Notes under the pieces: generated by a model | Database searches by the model: none | What the model saw: only the letters and a program-made list of their open reading frames with translations | Told to the model about the DNA's origin: nothing | Program-made: the position numbers and the translations under genes | Shown here: one piece after another, positions 17,151 to 27,668 of the stretch | How the letters are laid out: each line of letters starts with the position of its first letter | Position numbering within the stretch: the first letter of the stretch is position 1 | DNA from: Rhodospirillum sp047263945 | Lineage (GTDB): Bacteria; Pseudomonadota; Alphaproteobacteria; Rhodospirillales; Rhodospirillaceae | Direction: 5' to 3' | Assembly (NCBI RefSeq): GCF_047263945.1 | Contig: NZ_JBLAVB010000001.1 | Location: forward strand, 62,001-126,000 | DNA: 64,000 nt

Positions 17151-17251
17151 TACACGACAGGGGGCTTTCCCGTCACGGGGCTTTGCCCCGTCCCCCACTG
17201 GGGCCGAAAGGCCCCAGATCCCAAGCCCAAAAAACACGAGACACTTTCGTG
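17151..17251. repeat. Hairpin-rich dispersed element, copy 1
   Basis: It begins TACACGACAG and ends ACGAGACACTTTCGTG. The core holds CCCGTCACGGGGCTTTGCCCCG and one hairpin unit, ACTGGGGCCGAAAGGCCCCAG. Related copies lie at 28729, 49782 and 58410. This copy stands in the gap between the decaheme cytochrome gene and the convergent ferredoxin gene. A partial palindrome (TAGAGCATTTTGCGC) precedes it at 17103. Confidence 0.8.
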
Positions 17252-17306
17252 AAAAAAGAAGCCCGGAAACAAATGCTTCCGGGCCTTTTCTGGATCTGGA
17301 AGACCC

Positions 17307-17690
17307 TTACTTGCGCAGGTCGATTTCCACGCCGGGTTCACCGGAGAATTCGACCAGGATATCACCGTCCGGAACCCAGTACTGGCAGGCCAGACGGTAA
17401 GCGGGGGGGAAGTCCTCGACTTCGGCTCTCGCCAGAAGTTCCTTGGACAGCTTGCCGTTGACGGACAGGGTGGTCTTTTCCCGTTCGGTCAGGGCCTGGG
17501 CCTTGGGGCCCTTGTTGTCCAGTTGGGTGATCTTCACCAAACAGGACCCGCATTCCCCATCCTGACACTGGAAGGGAATGGGGACGGCTTTTTCCTTGGC
17601 TAAGGCCAGGAGAGTGCCCTTGGACCCCGCGATGGCATAGACAGTGATGTCCTTGGGCAGGGTGGGTGCGGAAAAGGTAACGTTGGCCAT
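17307..17690 (-). CDS. [2Fe-2S] ferredoxin
   Basis: 127 residues. The cluster ligands are CQDGECGSC (C-x5-C-x2-C) and a fourth Cys in YRLACQYWV, the pattern of plant/FdxD-type [2Fe-2S] ferredoxins. Soluble, no signal peptide. The start MANVTFSAPT is preferred over an upstream ATG at 17735 because GGGGGAAA precedes it. It converges on the decaheme gene. It could serve the redox cluster as electron donor or acceptor, but it is a separate transcription unit and that link is only positional. Confidence 0.88.
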   Translation of the reverse strand: MANVTFSAPTLPKDITVYAIAGSKGTLLALAKEKAVPIPFQCQDGECGSCLVKITQLDNKGPKAQALTEREKTTLSVNGKLSKELLARAEVEDFPPAYRLACQYWVPDGDILVEFSGEPGVEIDLRK

Positions 17691-17901
17691 GATATGGTTT
17701 CCCCCGTGACAATGGGCCTTACAAAAGACGGACAAGTCCTAGGGCTGGGCCAAGTTAAACCCAGATCCGGGCCTGTCCGCGTCAGTCAACTGGGGGGAAG
17801 TCCGAGGAGTGCCTAGGGCACCGACTCGCAGTAGACGCCGGGAGTCTCACCCCCAATAGCCCTAACTGTCAAACGGGTTTTTTTGTTTCACCCAGAAAAG
17901 A

Positions 17902-17938
17902 AAACACCCCCGAACGGTGAGACCGTTCGGGGGTGTTT
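17902..17938. terminator. 16-bp hairpin terminator after the DEAD-box gene
   Basis: The arms AAACACCCCCGAACGG (17902-17917) and CCGTTCGGGGGTGTTT (17923-17938) pair perfectly around a 5-base loop. On the minus strand TTTTCTTTTC follows. It sits 24 bases past the helicase stop. The 17691-17901 stretch otherwise holds the ferredoxin upstream region and nothing I recognise. Confidence 0.85.
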
Positions 17939-17961
17939 CGTCGTCTTGTGGGTCCGGAGAC

Positions 17962-19518
<1,557 letters not shown>

Positions 19519-19980
19519 ATTAATTCGGATACCTTCCGTTTCGTGGTTCTTGTTGGATATGGCCGCCAATTGGACCAATCCGCCACGAAATCGGCGCGGT
19601 CCAGCGGAGCGGGAATGACCCTGGCCCGCTCCTAACGGGGTGAGCCGTCTTCGGTTCCAGGAACAACGGGGGCTCAGTGGAACCAAGACAACTCCGACCG
19701 GCCCTAAACAGTGGGCCGTATTCGATCAAATCGTAGGGAGGATGAAAATCCTGGGGCGATGTCGCGACGGGTTCAGGGTTTGGACGCCATTGAACCAGTT
19801 TCTCTCCGCTCGGGATATCATTCCATTTGGAAAGCCGTCACAGAAAAGCCGCACGCCGCCGGGTCGGGATAAACCCAGTGCAATTCGATGGCGTCTATTT
19901 GGACCCGACAGCGTCATCTGTCAAGACCCTTTGCCGCAGTGCGCCATAATCTGGGTGGGATTTGGCCGTTGACCGCCTTT
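19519..19980 (-). promoter_or_regulatory. Long upstream region of the DEAD-box gene
   Basis: No gene is seen in 462 bases. On the minus strand TTGACA (19919-19924) and CAAATA (19896-19901) are 17 bases apart, a weak promoter candidate that would give a 5' leader of roughly 370 bases. Long leaders are common for cold-induced helicase genes, but no cold-box motif is evident. Confidence 0.3.
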
Positions 19981-20148
19981 TTAGGTTTTTCCGGGGGCAT
20001 AGGGGCGGGCCGGGGATATGGGATCGCTGGAGGGGAAGCTTTCTTCCAGGGCCTCGTCCAGTAACTCCTCCTTCCGGCGGTCGTCCTCGGTCCCGCCGGA
20101 GCCGAGGGGCGGGCGCGGGGTTTCAGTCAGGGTTTCTCGGACGATCAT
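19981..20148 (-). CDS. Small conserved acidic protein (55 aa)
   Basis: The frame MIVRETLTETPRPPLG to RPYAPGKT contains RRKEELLDEALEESFPSSDP. This DEALEESFPxSDP signature recurs in many short alphaproteobacterial proteins of unknown function. AGGAG lies 7 bases before the ATG. A longer in-frame version starting at 20238 lacks a ribosome-binding site. Soluble, no signal peptide. Confidence 0.75.
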   Translation of the reverse strand: MIVRETLTETPRPPLGSGGTEDDRRKEELLDEALEESFPSSDPISPARPYAPGKT

Positions 20149-20374
20149 TCTTCGTCTCCTGTTTCCTGGTTCGAGGGGGGGGGAGCGCTTTGCCCGTTTG
20201 AGCTGCCTCACGCTCCCCCGATACCAAACAAACGGCAATCGGCTTTGGGAGTTCCCGAAACCCGGTCAGACAGCGTGCCTCCCTTCTGGCCTTCCCGGAT
20301 TCCTTCATGCATGATGCGGCCCAATAGGTGGCCCACCTGAGGGCCCAATCACGTGACAGAATGCGAGAATTGCC

Positions 20375-21010
20375 ATGGCGTACGCGCGGGCGAAGGGCTT
20401 GGGCCTTTTGATGGGACGACTGGTGGGGGCGGCTTTGCTGGTCGGAAGCGGTGTAACGGCTCTGGGCCCGGGTGCCTGGGCGGAGACAGCCCAGATCGGT
20501 GGTTGGTTCGTGTCTGACGAACGCCTGCCAGATGGAACGTTTTCCCACTGCATGATGATGGAGCCATACCTGAACGGTGAGCGAAAGGTGCTGTTGTCAG
20601 TGACCCTGTCCAAGGACAAGCTGGCCATGCTGGGGGTGTCTGATACGGAGTGGACCCTGAAGGAGGGGGAGAAATATAGCGGGAAGGTGGCTTTCGACGG
20701 CAGCAAGCCTGTGCCCCTGACGGCAACCAACATTGCGGGGATTGCTCGTTTGCAAATTCCCCAATGGTCTCCCTTTGCCGCAGCCCTGCGGAAGGCCAAA
20801 GTGCTGGCGGTGAAGTCCTCGGCTGGGGTCGTCTCCTTCAACCTTTATGATACGAGCGAAGCCATCCGCGCCTTGGAATCCTGTGTCCTTGTTGGGCATC
20901 CACCGTCCATCAAGCGTATCGTTCGGGACAGCGAGGGGAATGTGATTCGTGAGGAAACCATCCCCCCGGTCGCGGAGCCGATGCCCGATATCGTCATCAA
21001 GAAAAAATAG
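20375..21010 (+). CDS. Secreted protein of unknown function
   Basis: 211 residues. A signal peptide (LLMGRLVGAALLVGSGVTAL, cleavage near AWA-ETAQ) leads to a mature domain of about 175 residues with two Cys (SHCMMME and ESCVLVG), perhaps forming a disulfide. The mature part looks beta-rich. The general design resembles invasion-associated-locus-B-like periplasmic proteins, but I cannot claim membership. It is convergent with the C39-like gene, 22 bases apart. Confidence 0.72.
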   Translation: MAYARAKGLGLLMGRLVGAALLVGSGVTALGPGAWAETAQIGGWFVSDERLPDGTFSHCMMMEPYLNGERKVLLSVTLSKDKLAMLGVSDTEWTLKEGEKYSGKVAFDGSKPVPLTATNIAGIARLQIPQWSPFAAALRKAKVLAVKSSAGVVSFNLYDTSEAIRALESCVLVGHPPSIKRIVRDSEGNVIREETIPPVAEPMPDIVIKKK

Positions 21011-21032
21011 GACCGGAGCGCGGCCTGCCCCT

Positions 21033-21473
21033 TCACTTTGCCGGGGCAAAGATCAGCATGTCGCCGATCCATAGCGGACCCAACTCGTCCTGGTCCAGGG
21101 TCATCAATTCGTCCTCGTCGTCATCTTCGCGGATATCGATGCTTGCGGGTGTGCCATCGCCTGCGGGCGCAATGGCAGCGAGGATGGCCGTGGACTGGTC
21201 GCGAAAAATCATCAGGGCAGGCAGACGATCGCTCAGGTCACTGAGCTCAGCCCAGGACAGGCGTTTGTATTCCGCAGGCATGCCCGCATCCGCCGACACC
21301 GCCAGCACCGTGGACAGGGGGACCGGATCGCCGGTGAAGCCGTGCTTGGTGCCGATCTCCCGGGGGCTGACGCTAAGGCCCCGCTCCCGCGCCAATTTGG
21401 CGACCCGACCGAGGAAACAGGTATCCACTTCCAGGCCCGCAGCCTCCTTGGGCAGGGTTTCGATGTCGCTCAT
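21033..21473 (-). CDS. Stand-alone C39-like domain protein
   Basis: 146 residues that read as the N-terminal C39-like domain of type I secretion ABC exporters: CFLGRVAKLARERGLSVSPR, then LSWAELSDLSDRLPALMIFR, ending LWIGDMLIFAPAK. In exporters this is followed by a membrane domain and an ATPase; here the protein stops after the domain, and no exporter gene is adjacent. The usual catalytic Cys-His pair of true C39 peptidases is not evident, so it is probably a degenerate substrate-binding version. It may be a remnant of a lost exporter or a free-standing adaptor. Confidence 0.68.
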   Translation of the reverse strand: MSDIETLPKEAAGLEVDTCFLGRVAKLARERGLSVSPREIGTKHGFTGDPVPLSTVLAVSADAGMPAEYKRLSWAELSDLSDRLPALMIFRDQSTAILAAIAPAGDGTPASIDIREDDDEDELMTLDQDELGPLWIGDMLIFAPAK

Positions 21474-21647
21474 GGTCTCGCCGCTCCCATGGTGTCTCCT
21501 CCGGACCCGGGGCGTCGGGTGCGGGGGCCGGTGAAAGAGAAGGGGGGAATGACCATTGTTTTCACGTCATAGCCCCTTGGGCAAGGGAAATGTCGCGGTG
21601 CGAAAAGACTGGTCTTTGGTTCGAGGAACAGGATCAGCCCAGCAGGA

Positions 21648-22604
21648 TCAACGGCTCCCAGGAGCGGTCGCTATCTCTTGGCTGTCGCTGACTCTGCGCA
21701 GGATGTCTCGAAACTCTGCGGCCACTTCGCTGAGGGGCTCGTTGCGGCGGAGCAGGATGCCGAACTCTGGAATGGATTGACCGATGGGGTTGGGCAGGCT
21801 TGCCAGGAGTCCCATGTGCAAATGATCCCGAACGACTGAGTAGGGCAACAGCGCCAAGGCGTCCGAGGTCTGGAGAAGATGCAAGATAGCGAAGATCGAG
21901 ACGGATTCCACGCAGTTCGTGGGTTCCTCCAGGTTCCGTTCGGCGAGCACGGTCTCTAGAAATCCCCGGGTTGGTGTGGCCTTGGGCTGGAGGATCCAGG
22001 GCCACTGCACAAGCTCGGCCAGATCGGGAGCCTGATCTGCGGCGGTGCTCAACGGATGGCCCGCCCGGACCGCAAGCACCATTGCCTCGTCGGCGAGGGG
22101 TTCGAAGGAGAATAGGGTGCGTTGACGGTTCGTGGCGAACCGGCCCACCGCCAAGTCGATTTCTCCCCGTTCCAACATGTATAGGATGTTGTCGCTCGTC
22201 TCCCCCAGCATCCGGATGCTCAGCAGGGGGCGGTGGTGCTTTAAGGTGGCGACGGCTTTGGCCACCAGATCCGGGGCGGCCCCCATGATCGCCCCCAGGG
22301 AGAGCAGGCCATAGCCTCCCTGTTTCCGCAGCTCGAACTCCTCCGCAAAGCGGTCCATTCGGTTCAGGATGTCTTCGGCGTTGAGGAGGGCGAAGCGCCC
22401 TAGGTCGGTGCACCGCATGCCACGGGGGTCCCGGAAAAAGAGGGGAGCCCCCATGATGTCCTCCAGGTCTTTCAACATCTTCGATGCCGTCGACTGGGTC
22501 ATGTTCAGGACCCTGGCCGCCTGGTGCATGGTGCCATGTTGGGCCAATGCCTGAACCAAGGCCAGATGCCTGAGGCGGAGGAAACGCGCCAAACCCTGTG
22601 TCAT
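21648..22604 (-). CDS. LysR-family transcriptional regulator
   Basis: 318 residues. The N-terminal winged helix-turn-helix reads FLRLRHLALVQALAQHGTMH and AARVLNMTQSTASKMLKDLE, followed by the LysR effector domain (about 95-310). It is divergent from the sugar-acid operon starting at 22762, the usual arrangement for a LysR activator of the neighbouring operon, so a 2-keto-3-deoxy acid or sugar acid is a reasonable effector (inference). No close specific homologue is named. Confidence 0.92.
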   Translation of the reverse strand: MTQGLARFLRLRHLALVQALAQHGTMHQAARVLNMTQSTASKMLKDLEDIMGAPLFFRDPRGMRCTDLGRFALLNAEDILNRMDRFAEEFELRKQGGYGLLSLGAIMGAAPDLVAKAVATLKHHRPLLSIRMLGETSDNILYMLERGEIDLAVGRFATNRQRTLFSFEPLADEAMVLAVRAGHPLSTAADQAPDLAELVQWPWILQPKATPTRGFLETVLAERNLEEPTNCVESVSIFAILHLLQTSDALALLPYSVVRDHLHMGLLASLPNPIGQSIPEFGILLRRNEPLSEVAAEFRDILRRVSDSQEIATAPGSR

Positions 22605-22638
22605 GACCTCTCTCTTCCCTCTCTTCCCGGGTGGATAA

Positions 22639-22661
22639 TGCGATCGTGTTTTGCGATCGCA
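22639..22661. promoter_or_regulatory. Candidate LysR operator
   Basis: TGCGATCG at 22639-22646 is repeated as TGCGATCGCA at 22652-22661, a perfect 10-base palindrome, 13 bases further on. It lies in the 157-base gap between the divergent LysR gene and the rhamnonate operon, where such a regulator would bind. No experimental support. Confidence 0.45.
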
Positions 22662-22761
22662 GAATAGGAACTCTTCATTAGACCGCTATCGCTCTGCTGC
22701 CTACCATCCAGGGCGTCAAACATTCGGCAACATGGCCAATCACCCATGAGGAGGTTCTCCG

Positions 22762-23946
22762 TTGGCGGTACCCATTATCAAGCATATCAGAGCTTTCACC
22801 GTGCGGGGCGGTGGCGCGGACTATCACGACCAGGGAGAGGGGCACTGGATCGACGACAATATTTCCACCCCCATGTCCAAGTATCCCGCGTACCGGGAAA
22901 GCCGCCAGAGCTTTGGCATCAACGTCCTGGGAAGTCTTGTGGTCGAGGTGGAAACCGATACCGGCGTCAAGGGGATCTCGGTCACCACGGGCGGGGAAAT
23001 TGGCGCGTTCATCGTCGAGCGGCATCTGGCCCGCTTTGTCGAGGGACGCAAGGTCACGGACATTGAGTTGATCTGGGATCAGATGTTCAACGGCACCCTG
23101 TACTACGGGCGCCGTGGGGTGGTGTTGAACACGATTTCCGGTGTCGATCTCGCCCTGTGGGACCTGCTGGGCCAAGTGCGCGGCGAACCGGTCCACGCGA
23201 TGATCGGCGGCGCCGTGCGGGAGCAACAACCGTTCTATGCCACTGGCGCCCGCCCCGATCTTGCCAAGGAGATGGGGTTCATCGGTGGCAAGTTGGCCGT
23301 CCAGCATGGTCCGGCCCAGGGCGCAGAGGGAATGCGGCGGGAACTGGATCGCCTGGCGCTGATGCGCGATCGGGTCGGTCCGGATTTCTGGCTGATGTTC
23401 GATTGCTGGATGAGCCTGGATGTGGATTATGCGACCCGGCTGGCCTTGGCGGCGCAGGCTTACGGGTTGAAATGGATTGAGGAATGCTTACCCCCCGACG
23501 ACTATTGGGGATATGCCGCGCTGAAACGCGCCGTGCCCACGGGAATGCTGGTGACCACCGGTGAGCATGAGGCGACCCGTTGGGGGTTCCGCATGCTGCT
23601 GGATATGGACTGCTGCGATTTCATCCAGCCCGACGTGGGGTGGTGTGGTGGACTGACGGAGCTTCTCAAGATCTCCGCCATTGCCGATAGCCACGGGAAG
23701 ATGGTCATCCCCCACGGGTCGAGCGTCTACAGCTATCACTTTGTGATGACCCGCCATAACAGCCCCTTCGCCGAGTTCCTGATGATGGCGCCGAAAGCGG
23801 ACGCGGTCATTCCCATGTTTTCGCCCCTTCTGGAAGGGGAGCCGGTGCCACGGGATGGACATCTGTCCATTGGAGCGCTCGATCAGCCCGGGTTTGGCGT
23901 GACCCTGGCGGCCGATGCCAACTTGGCCCGGCCGTATACCCACTGA
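22762..23946 (+). CDS. rhmD: L-rhamnonate dehydratase (enolase superfamily)
   Basis: 394 residues. Dehydrates L-rhamnonate to 2-keto-3-deoxy-L-rhamnonate. The sequence matches the RhmD group closely: DYHDQGEGHWIDDNISTPMS, ESRQSFGINVLGSLVVEVE, FYATGARPDLAKEMGFIGGK, KWIEECLPPDDYWGY, QPDVGWCGG and PHGSSVYSYH. Metal ligands Asp and Glu (FDCWMS, EECLP, TGEHE) are present. The start is TTG at 22762, with GAGGAGG about 8 bases before it. RhmD also acts on L-lyxonate and L-mannonate, so the natural substrate could be a related acid. First gene of the operon. Confidence 0.92.
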   Translation: MAVPIIKHIRAFTVRGGGADYHDQGEGHWIDDNISTPMSKYPAYRESRQSFGINVLGSLVVEVETDTGVKGISVTTGGEIGAFIVERHLARFVEGRKVTDIELIWDQMFNGTLYYGRRGVVLNTISGVDLALWDLLGQVRGEPVHAMIGGAVREQQPFYATGARPDLAKEMGFIGGKLAVQHGPAQGAEGMRRELDRLALMRDRVGPDFWLMFDCWMSLDVDYATRLALAAQAYGLKWIEECLPPDDYWGYAALKRAVPTGMLVTTGEHEATRWGFRMLLDMDCCDFIQPDVGWCGGLTELLKISAIADSHGKMVIPHGSSVYSYHFVMTRHNSPFAEFLMMAPKADAVIPMFSPLLEGEPVPRDGHLSIGALDQPGFGVTLAADANLARPYTH

Positions 23947-23995
23947 AGACCAAAAAAAATCAATAGAACAACGAACCCATAGGGAGGTTTTTTCC

Positions 23996-24982
23996 ATGAA
24001 AATCACACGTCGTAGCCTTGGGCTTCTCGCCCTGTCCGCCGGTTTGGCCCTTTCAGGGGTCGCCCAGGCCAAGACGGTCATTCATCTCGCCCATCACCTG
24101 CCTGAAACGTCCGAGCAGCATTTGGCCGCCACGCGTATGGCTGAATTGGTCAAGGAACGGAGCCATGGGGAGTTGGAGATGCAGGTGCTGCCCAGTGGCC
24201 AGGTTGGCGGTCAACGGGAGATCATCGAAGGGGTGCAGATGGGCACCATCGAAATGGGTTATGGGGAGAGTGGTCTCTATGCCAACTACGTTCCCGCCTT
24301 CGGTATTCTGACCCTGCCTTACCTGTACACGGGTCCGGCCCATTGGGCGAAGGTTGTTGAGGGGGACATCGGTTCGTCCCTGGTCAAGGAGCTTGAGGAC
24401 AAGACAGGGCTGGTCGTTCTGAACTGGATCCAGGCAGGCTATCGGGACACCTATACCGTCGATAAGAAGATTGAAAAGCCCGAGGATTTCGCCGGGCTGA
24501 AGATCCGTGTGCCGGAATCACCGGTCTTCGTCGAAACCTTCTCCGCCCTCAAAGCCGAGCCGACGCCAATTCCTTCGCCTGAAATCTACACGGCGATGCA
24601 GACGGGCGTGGTGTCCGCCATGGAGGGGACGCCAGAGGTCGGGTACATCCAGCGCATGTATGAAGTGGCGAAGCACTTGAACAAGACACGCCATATCCTG
24701 TTTGACGGAAGCTTCGTCACCAGCCGGACCTTTCTGGACAGCCTGAGCGAGGAAAACCGGAAGATTATCCTCGACGCCGCCAAGGAAGTGGCCGCCCTGC
24801 AACGCAAAGAGACCGGTGAGCGGGAAGCGGCCTGGTTCGAGAAGCTGTCCGCCGCGGGCATGGAAATCCACGAGGTGGATGCCGCTCCGTTCCGCGCTGT
24901 CCTGACGCCTTTGCAGGATCGCTTCGCCAAGGATGCCGGGGCCACCGAGATCCTGGCGGACATCCGCGCCCTGGCCCAATGA
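23996..24982 (+). CDS. TRAP transporter solute-binding protein (DctP type)
   Basis: 328 residues. A signal peptide (SLGLLALSAGLALSGVAQA) is followed by a DctP fold: TVIHLAHHLPETSEQH, the conserved Arg in LKIRVPESP that binds the ligand carboxylate, and IYTAMQTGVVSAMEGTPE. GGGAGG precedes ATG 23996. It captures an organic acid in the periplasm for the DctQM permease encoded next. In this operon the likely ligand is L-rhamnonate or a similar sugar acid (inference from neighbours). Confidence 0.93.
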   Translation: MKITRRSLGLLALSAGLALSGVAQAKTVIHLAHHLPETSEQHLAATRMAELVKERSHGELEMQVLPSGQVGGQREIIEGVQMGTIEMGYGESGLYANYVPAFGILTLPYLYTGPAHWAKVVEGDIGSSLVKELEDKTGLVVLNWIQAGYRDTYTVDKKIEKPEDFAGLKIRVPESPVFVETFSALKAEPTPIPSPEIYTAMQTGVVSAMEGTPEVGYIQRMYEVAKHLNKTRHILFDGSFVTSRTFLDSLSEENRKIILDAAKEVAALQRKETGEREAAWFEKLSAAGMEIHEVDAAPFRAVLTPLQDRFAKDAGATEILADIRALAQ

Positions 24983-25500
24983 TTCGGGCGTCCCATGGTC
25001 CGCGACGTGCCATGGACCGGGCCATCGCCGCCTTGACGGCGGCGGTGGTCGGGATCTTCGCGGCGATGATGGCACTTGTTTTTCTGCAGATCGTCGATCG
25101 GTTCGTTCCGGCGTTCAATTGGTTTTGGACCGAGGAAGTCGTCCGTGTCTTGCTGGTCTGGTCGGTCATGCTTGGCCTGCCCGTCGTGCTGTACCGCCAT
25201 GAGGAAGTGTTCATCGACATTCTGTCGTTACCCGCCCGGGTAACCCGATGGCGGCTGCGGCTCGCGGGGGCCTTGTCCATCGTCTTTCTCGTCATTTTGG
25301 CTTGGCATGGGGAAATCTATACAGCGCGGTCGGCTGCTTTCCTGTCGCCGACGCTGGGTATCTCCCGGGCCTGGATCTACGCCCCGATTCCCATCGGGGC
25401 CTTGCTGGGGGCCATTGCCCTGCTGATCCGCAAGGAAGAGGACTCCCCGGCCTGGCCCCATCCCGGAGATACCACCATCCATAAGGATGAGAGGTTATGA
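24979..25500 (+). CDS. TRAP transporter small permease (DctQ type)
   Basis: 173 residues with four transmembrane helices (AALTAAVVGIFAAMMALVFL, VLLVWSVMLGLPVVLY, LSIVFLVILAWHG, IYAPIPIGALLGAIALLI). It contains the DctQ signature FNWFWTEEVVRVLLVWSV. Its ATG overlaps the dctP stop (ATGA), and its own stop overlaps the start of the large permease, indicating translational coupling. It forms the membrane complex with DctM. Confidence 0.92.
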   Translation: MIRASHGPRRAMDRAIAALTAAVVGIFAAMMALVFLQIVDRFVPAFNWFWTEEVVRVLLVWSVMLGLPVVLYRHEEVFIDILSLPARVTRWRLRLAGALSIVFLVILAWHGEIYTARSAAFLSPTLGISRAWIYAPIPIGALLGAIALLIRKEEDSPAWPHPGDTTIHKDERL

Positions 25501-26783
25501 CCGTTCTTCTTCTGTTCGTTCTGTTCACACTGCTTTTGCTGGTTGGCGTGCCGATTTCCTTCGCCATGGGCCTCTCCGCAGTGGCGATTTTGGTCCTGGG
25601 GGGCACCGTCCCCCTTCTGGTTCTGCCCCAACGGTTTTTTTCCTCGCTGGACAGCTTTCCCCTGATGGCCATTCCCCTGTTCATCCTGGCCGGAAACCTG
25701 ATGAACGTCAGCGGGATAACGATGGCGATCGTGCGTTTCGCGAATTCCCTGATCGGCCATGTGCGGGGAGGATTGGGGCAGGTGAACATTTTGACCAGCC
25801 TGCTGTTCTCCGGCATTTCCGGCTCCGCCGCCGCAGACGTGGCCGCCGTTGGCTCGATGTTGCTCCCTGCCATGAAAAAGGAAGGGTACAAGCCGGAATG
25901 GGCCGCTGTGATCACCGCCGTGTCTGCCATCCTGGGGCCGATCATTCCGCCCAGTCTGCTTATGGTGCTTTATGGATCAATGACCGGACTATCCATCGGG
26001 ACCCTGTTCTTGGCCGGAATCCTTCCCGGTCTGGTCATCGCCGGGCTTCTGATGGCCTATACGTGGTATCGCGCCGACGACATTGGCGGTATTCGCCATC
26101 CTCGGGCCAATTTGAGTGAAGTGCTTCCCGCCTTTTGGAAAGCCCTTCCTGCCCTTGTTCTGCCCGTGCTGATCATTGGTGGAATTGAGACCGGAGCCTT
26201 CACGGCGACCGAGGCCGGGATCCTGGCTGTGGTCTATGCGCTCGCCTACGGTCTTCTGGCTCGACAGTTGGGGTTCAGGAATACCTACGTCTTTGTTCGG
26301 GATGCGGCGATTTCGACCTCCTCGATCTTGATCATCCTTGGGGGGGCGGCGTTGTTCTCGTGGATCATTGCGCGGGAGGGCTTTCCGGAACAGTTGGCCA
26401 CGGCGCTTCAGGCCTTGACCACGAACACATATCTGGCCCTGGGCCTGATCGTTGCGGCCCTTCTGGTGCTTGGCATGTTCGTCGAAACGATCTCGGCTCT
26501 GATCCTTGTCACGCCCATGTTGTCCCCCATCGGTGCGGTCTACGGGCTCGATCCCATCCATTTCGCGGTGGTGACGGTCATTACCGTTCTGCTTGGATCC
26601 ATCACCCCACCGGTGGCCATCATCCTGTTGCTTGCCTGTCGCATTGGCGAAGTCCCCTACGCCAAGGCCATGAAGCCATTCCTTCCCTACTTCGGGATCG
26701 TGCTGGTTGGCCTGCTCATCATCACCTTTGTGCCCTCTGTGACCCTTGCCTTGCCCTGGGCTCTTGGTGTCCTGGGCAATTGA
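25497..26783 (+). CDS. TRAP transporter large permease (DctM type)
   Basis: 428 residues, about 12 hydrophobic segments. DctM landmarks include LFILAGNLMNVSGIT, LLFSGISGSAAADVAAVGSM, IIPPSLLMVLYG and PVAIILLLACRIGEVPYAKA. It is the ion-driven channel subunit that imports the solute delivered by the binding protein. Starts at ATGA overlap with dctQ. The SDR dehydrogenase gene follows 31 bases later. Confidence 0.94.
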   Translation: MTVLLLFVLFTLLLLVGVPISFAMGLSAVAILVLGGTVPLLVLPQRFFSSLDSFPLMAIPLFILAGNLMNVSGITMAIVRFANSLIGHVRGGLGQVNILTSLLFSGISGSAAADVAAVGSMLLPAMKKEGYKPEWAAVITAVSAILGPIIPPSLLMVLYGSMTGLSIGTLFLAGILPGLVIAGLLMAYTWYRADDIGGIRHPRANLSEVLPAFWKALPALVLPVLIIGGIETGAFTATEAGILAVVYALAYGLLARQLGFRNTYVFVRDAAISTSSILIILGGAALFSWIIAREGFPEQLATALQALTTNTYLALGLIVAALLVLGMFVETISALILVTPMLSPIGAVYGLDPIHFAVVTVITVLLGSITPPVAIILLLACRIGEVPYAKAMKPFLPYFGIVLVGLLIITFVPSVTLALPWALGVLGN

Positions 26784-26814
26784 CCTTCTTTCCGTTTCGA
26801 ATGCTGGAGTGATT

Positions 26815-27561
26815 ATGAACGCTATCGATCTGAACAACCAAGTCGCCGTCGTCACCGGAGGCGCGCAGGGAATCGGGCTGGCGGTGGCCAAGCGCTTCGT
26901 CGCCAGCGGCGCCCGGGTGTCCATCTGGGATCAGGACGTGGAGCTTGGCCAGAAAAGTGCGGCCATGCTGGGAAGCGCGGTTGAATTCCGCGCAGTCGAC
27001 CAAACCGACTACGAGGCTGTGGCCGACGCGGCCGCTGCGACTGAGCGCGATTTCGGACCCATTTCGATTCTGGCTGCCGTTGCGGGTATTGCTGGAAGCA
27101 ATGCTCCCCTTGTCGACTATGAGCTGGCAGAGTGGATGCGGGTGATTGATATCAACCTGAACGGCGTATTCTATTTGAACAAGGTGATCGTGAAGGGAAT
27201 GATCGCGCGCGGCTATGGGCGCATTGTCAATGTGTCCTCCATCGCGGGAAAGGAGGGCAATCCCAATGCCGGACCCTATTCCGCGTCGAAGGCAGGCGTG
27301 ATTGCCTTGACCAAATCTCTGGGCAAGGAGACCGCTGGTCAGAACATTGCGGTCAACTGCATCACACCAGCCGCAGCCCGGACACGGATTTTTGATCAAA
27401 TGAAGCCGGAGCATATCGAGTACATGCTGTCCAAGATCCCCCGCGGGCGGTTCTTGGAGGTGGACGAGGCTGCGAATATGGTGGCTTGGTTGGCCAGTGC
27501 GGAAAACTCTTTTACCACGGGGGCGACCTTTGATTTGTCGGGGGGACGCGCGACCTATTGA
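26815..27561 (+). CDS. SDR dehydrogenase, probable 2-keto-3-deoxy-L-rhamnonate dehydrogenase
   Basis: 248 residues. Cofactor motif VVTGGAQGIGLAVAKRF, NAG-like AAVAGIAG, catalytic Ser in NVSSIAGKEGNP and the YSASK motif are all present. In the non-phosphorylative rhamnose route an SDR enzyme (LRA5) oxidises 2-keto-3-deoxy-L-rhamnonate to the 2,4-diketo acid. The position between the transporter and the diketo-acid hydrolase supports that role. From sequence alone only a classical SDR is certain. The start follows GGAGTGATT. Confidence 0.82.
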   Translation: MNAIDLNNQVAVVTGGAQGIGLAVAKRFVASGARVSIWDQDVELGQKSAAMLGSAVEFRAVDQTDYEAVADAAAATERDFGPISILAAVAGIAGSNAPLVDYELAEWMRVIDINLNGVFYLNKVIVKGMIARGYGRIVNVSSIAGKEGNPNAGPYSASKAGVIALTKSLGKETAGQNIAVNCITPAAARTRIFDQMKPEHIEYMLSKIPRGRFLEVDEAANMVAWLASAENSFTTGATFDLSGGRATY

Positions 27562-27668
27562 CGTCTTCCCGAGCCTGTCGCCCTCAAGTGTGGTTTCTTT
27601 TTCCTGGCCCCAGCGGTTCCGATGGGATCTGATGTGGCCTTTTTGTCGGTTATACAAGGAGCGTATTG

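Noticed and set aside
17736..17880. Possible small RNA gene between ferredoxin and helicase genes
   Set aside because: A run of T follows a weak stem, but no convincing promoter, terminator or known RNA fold was found.
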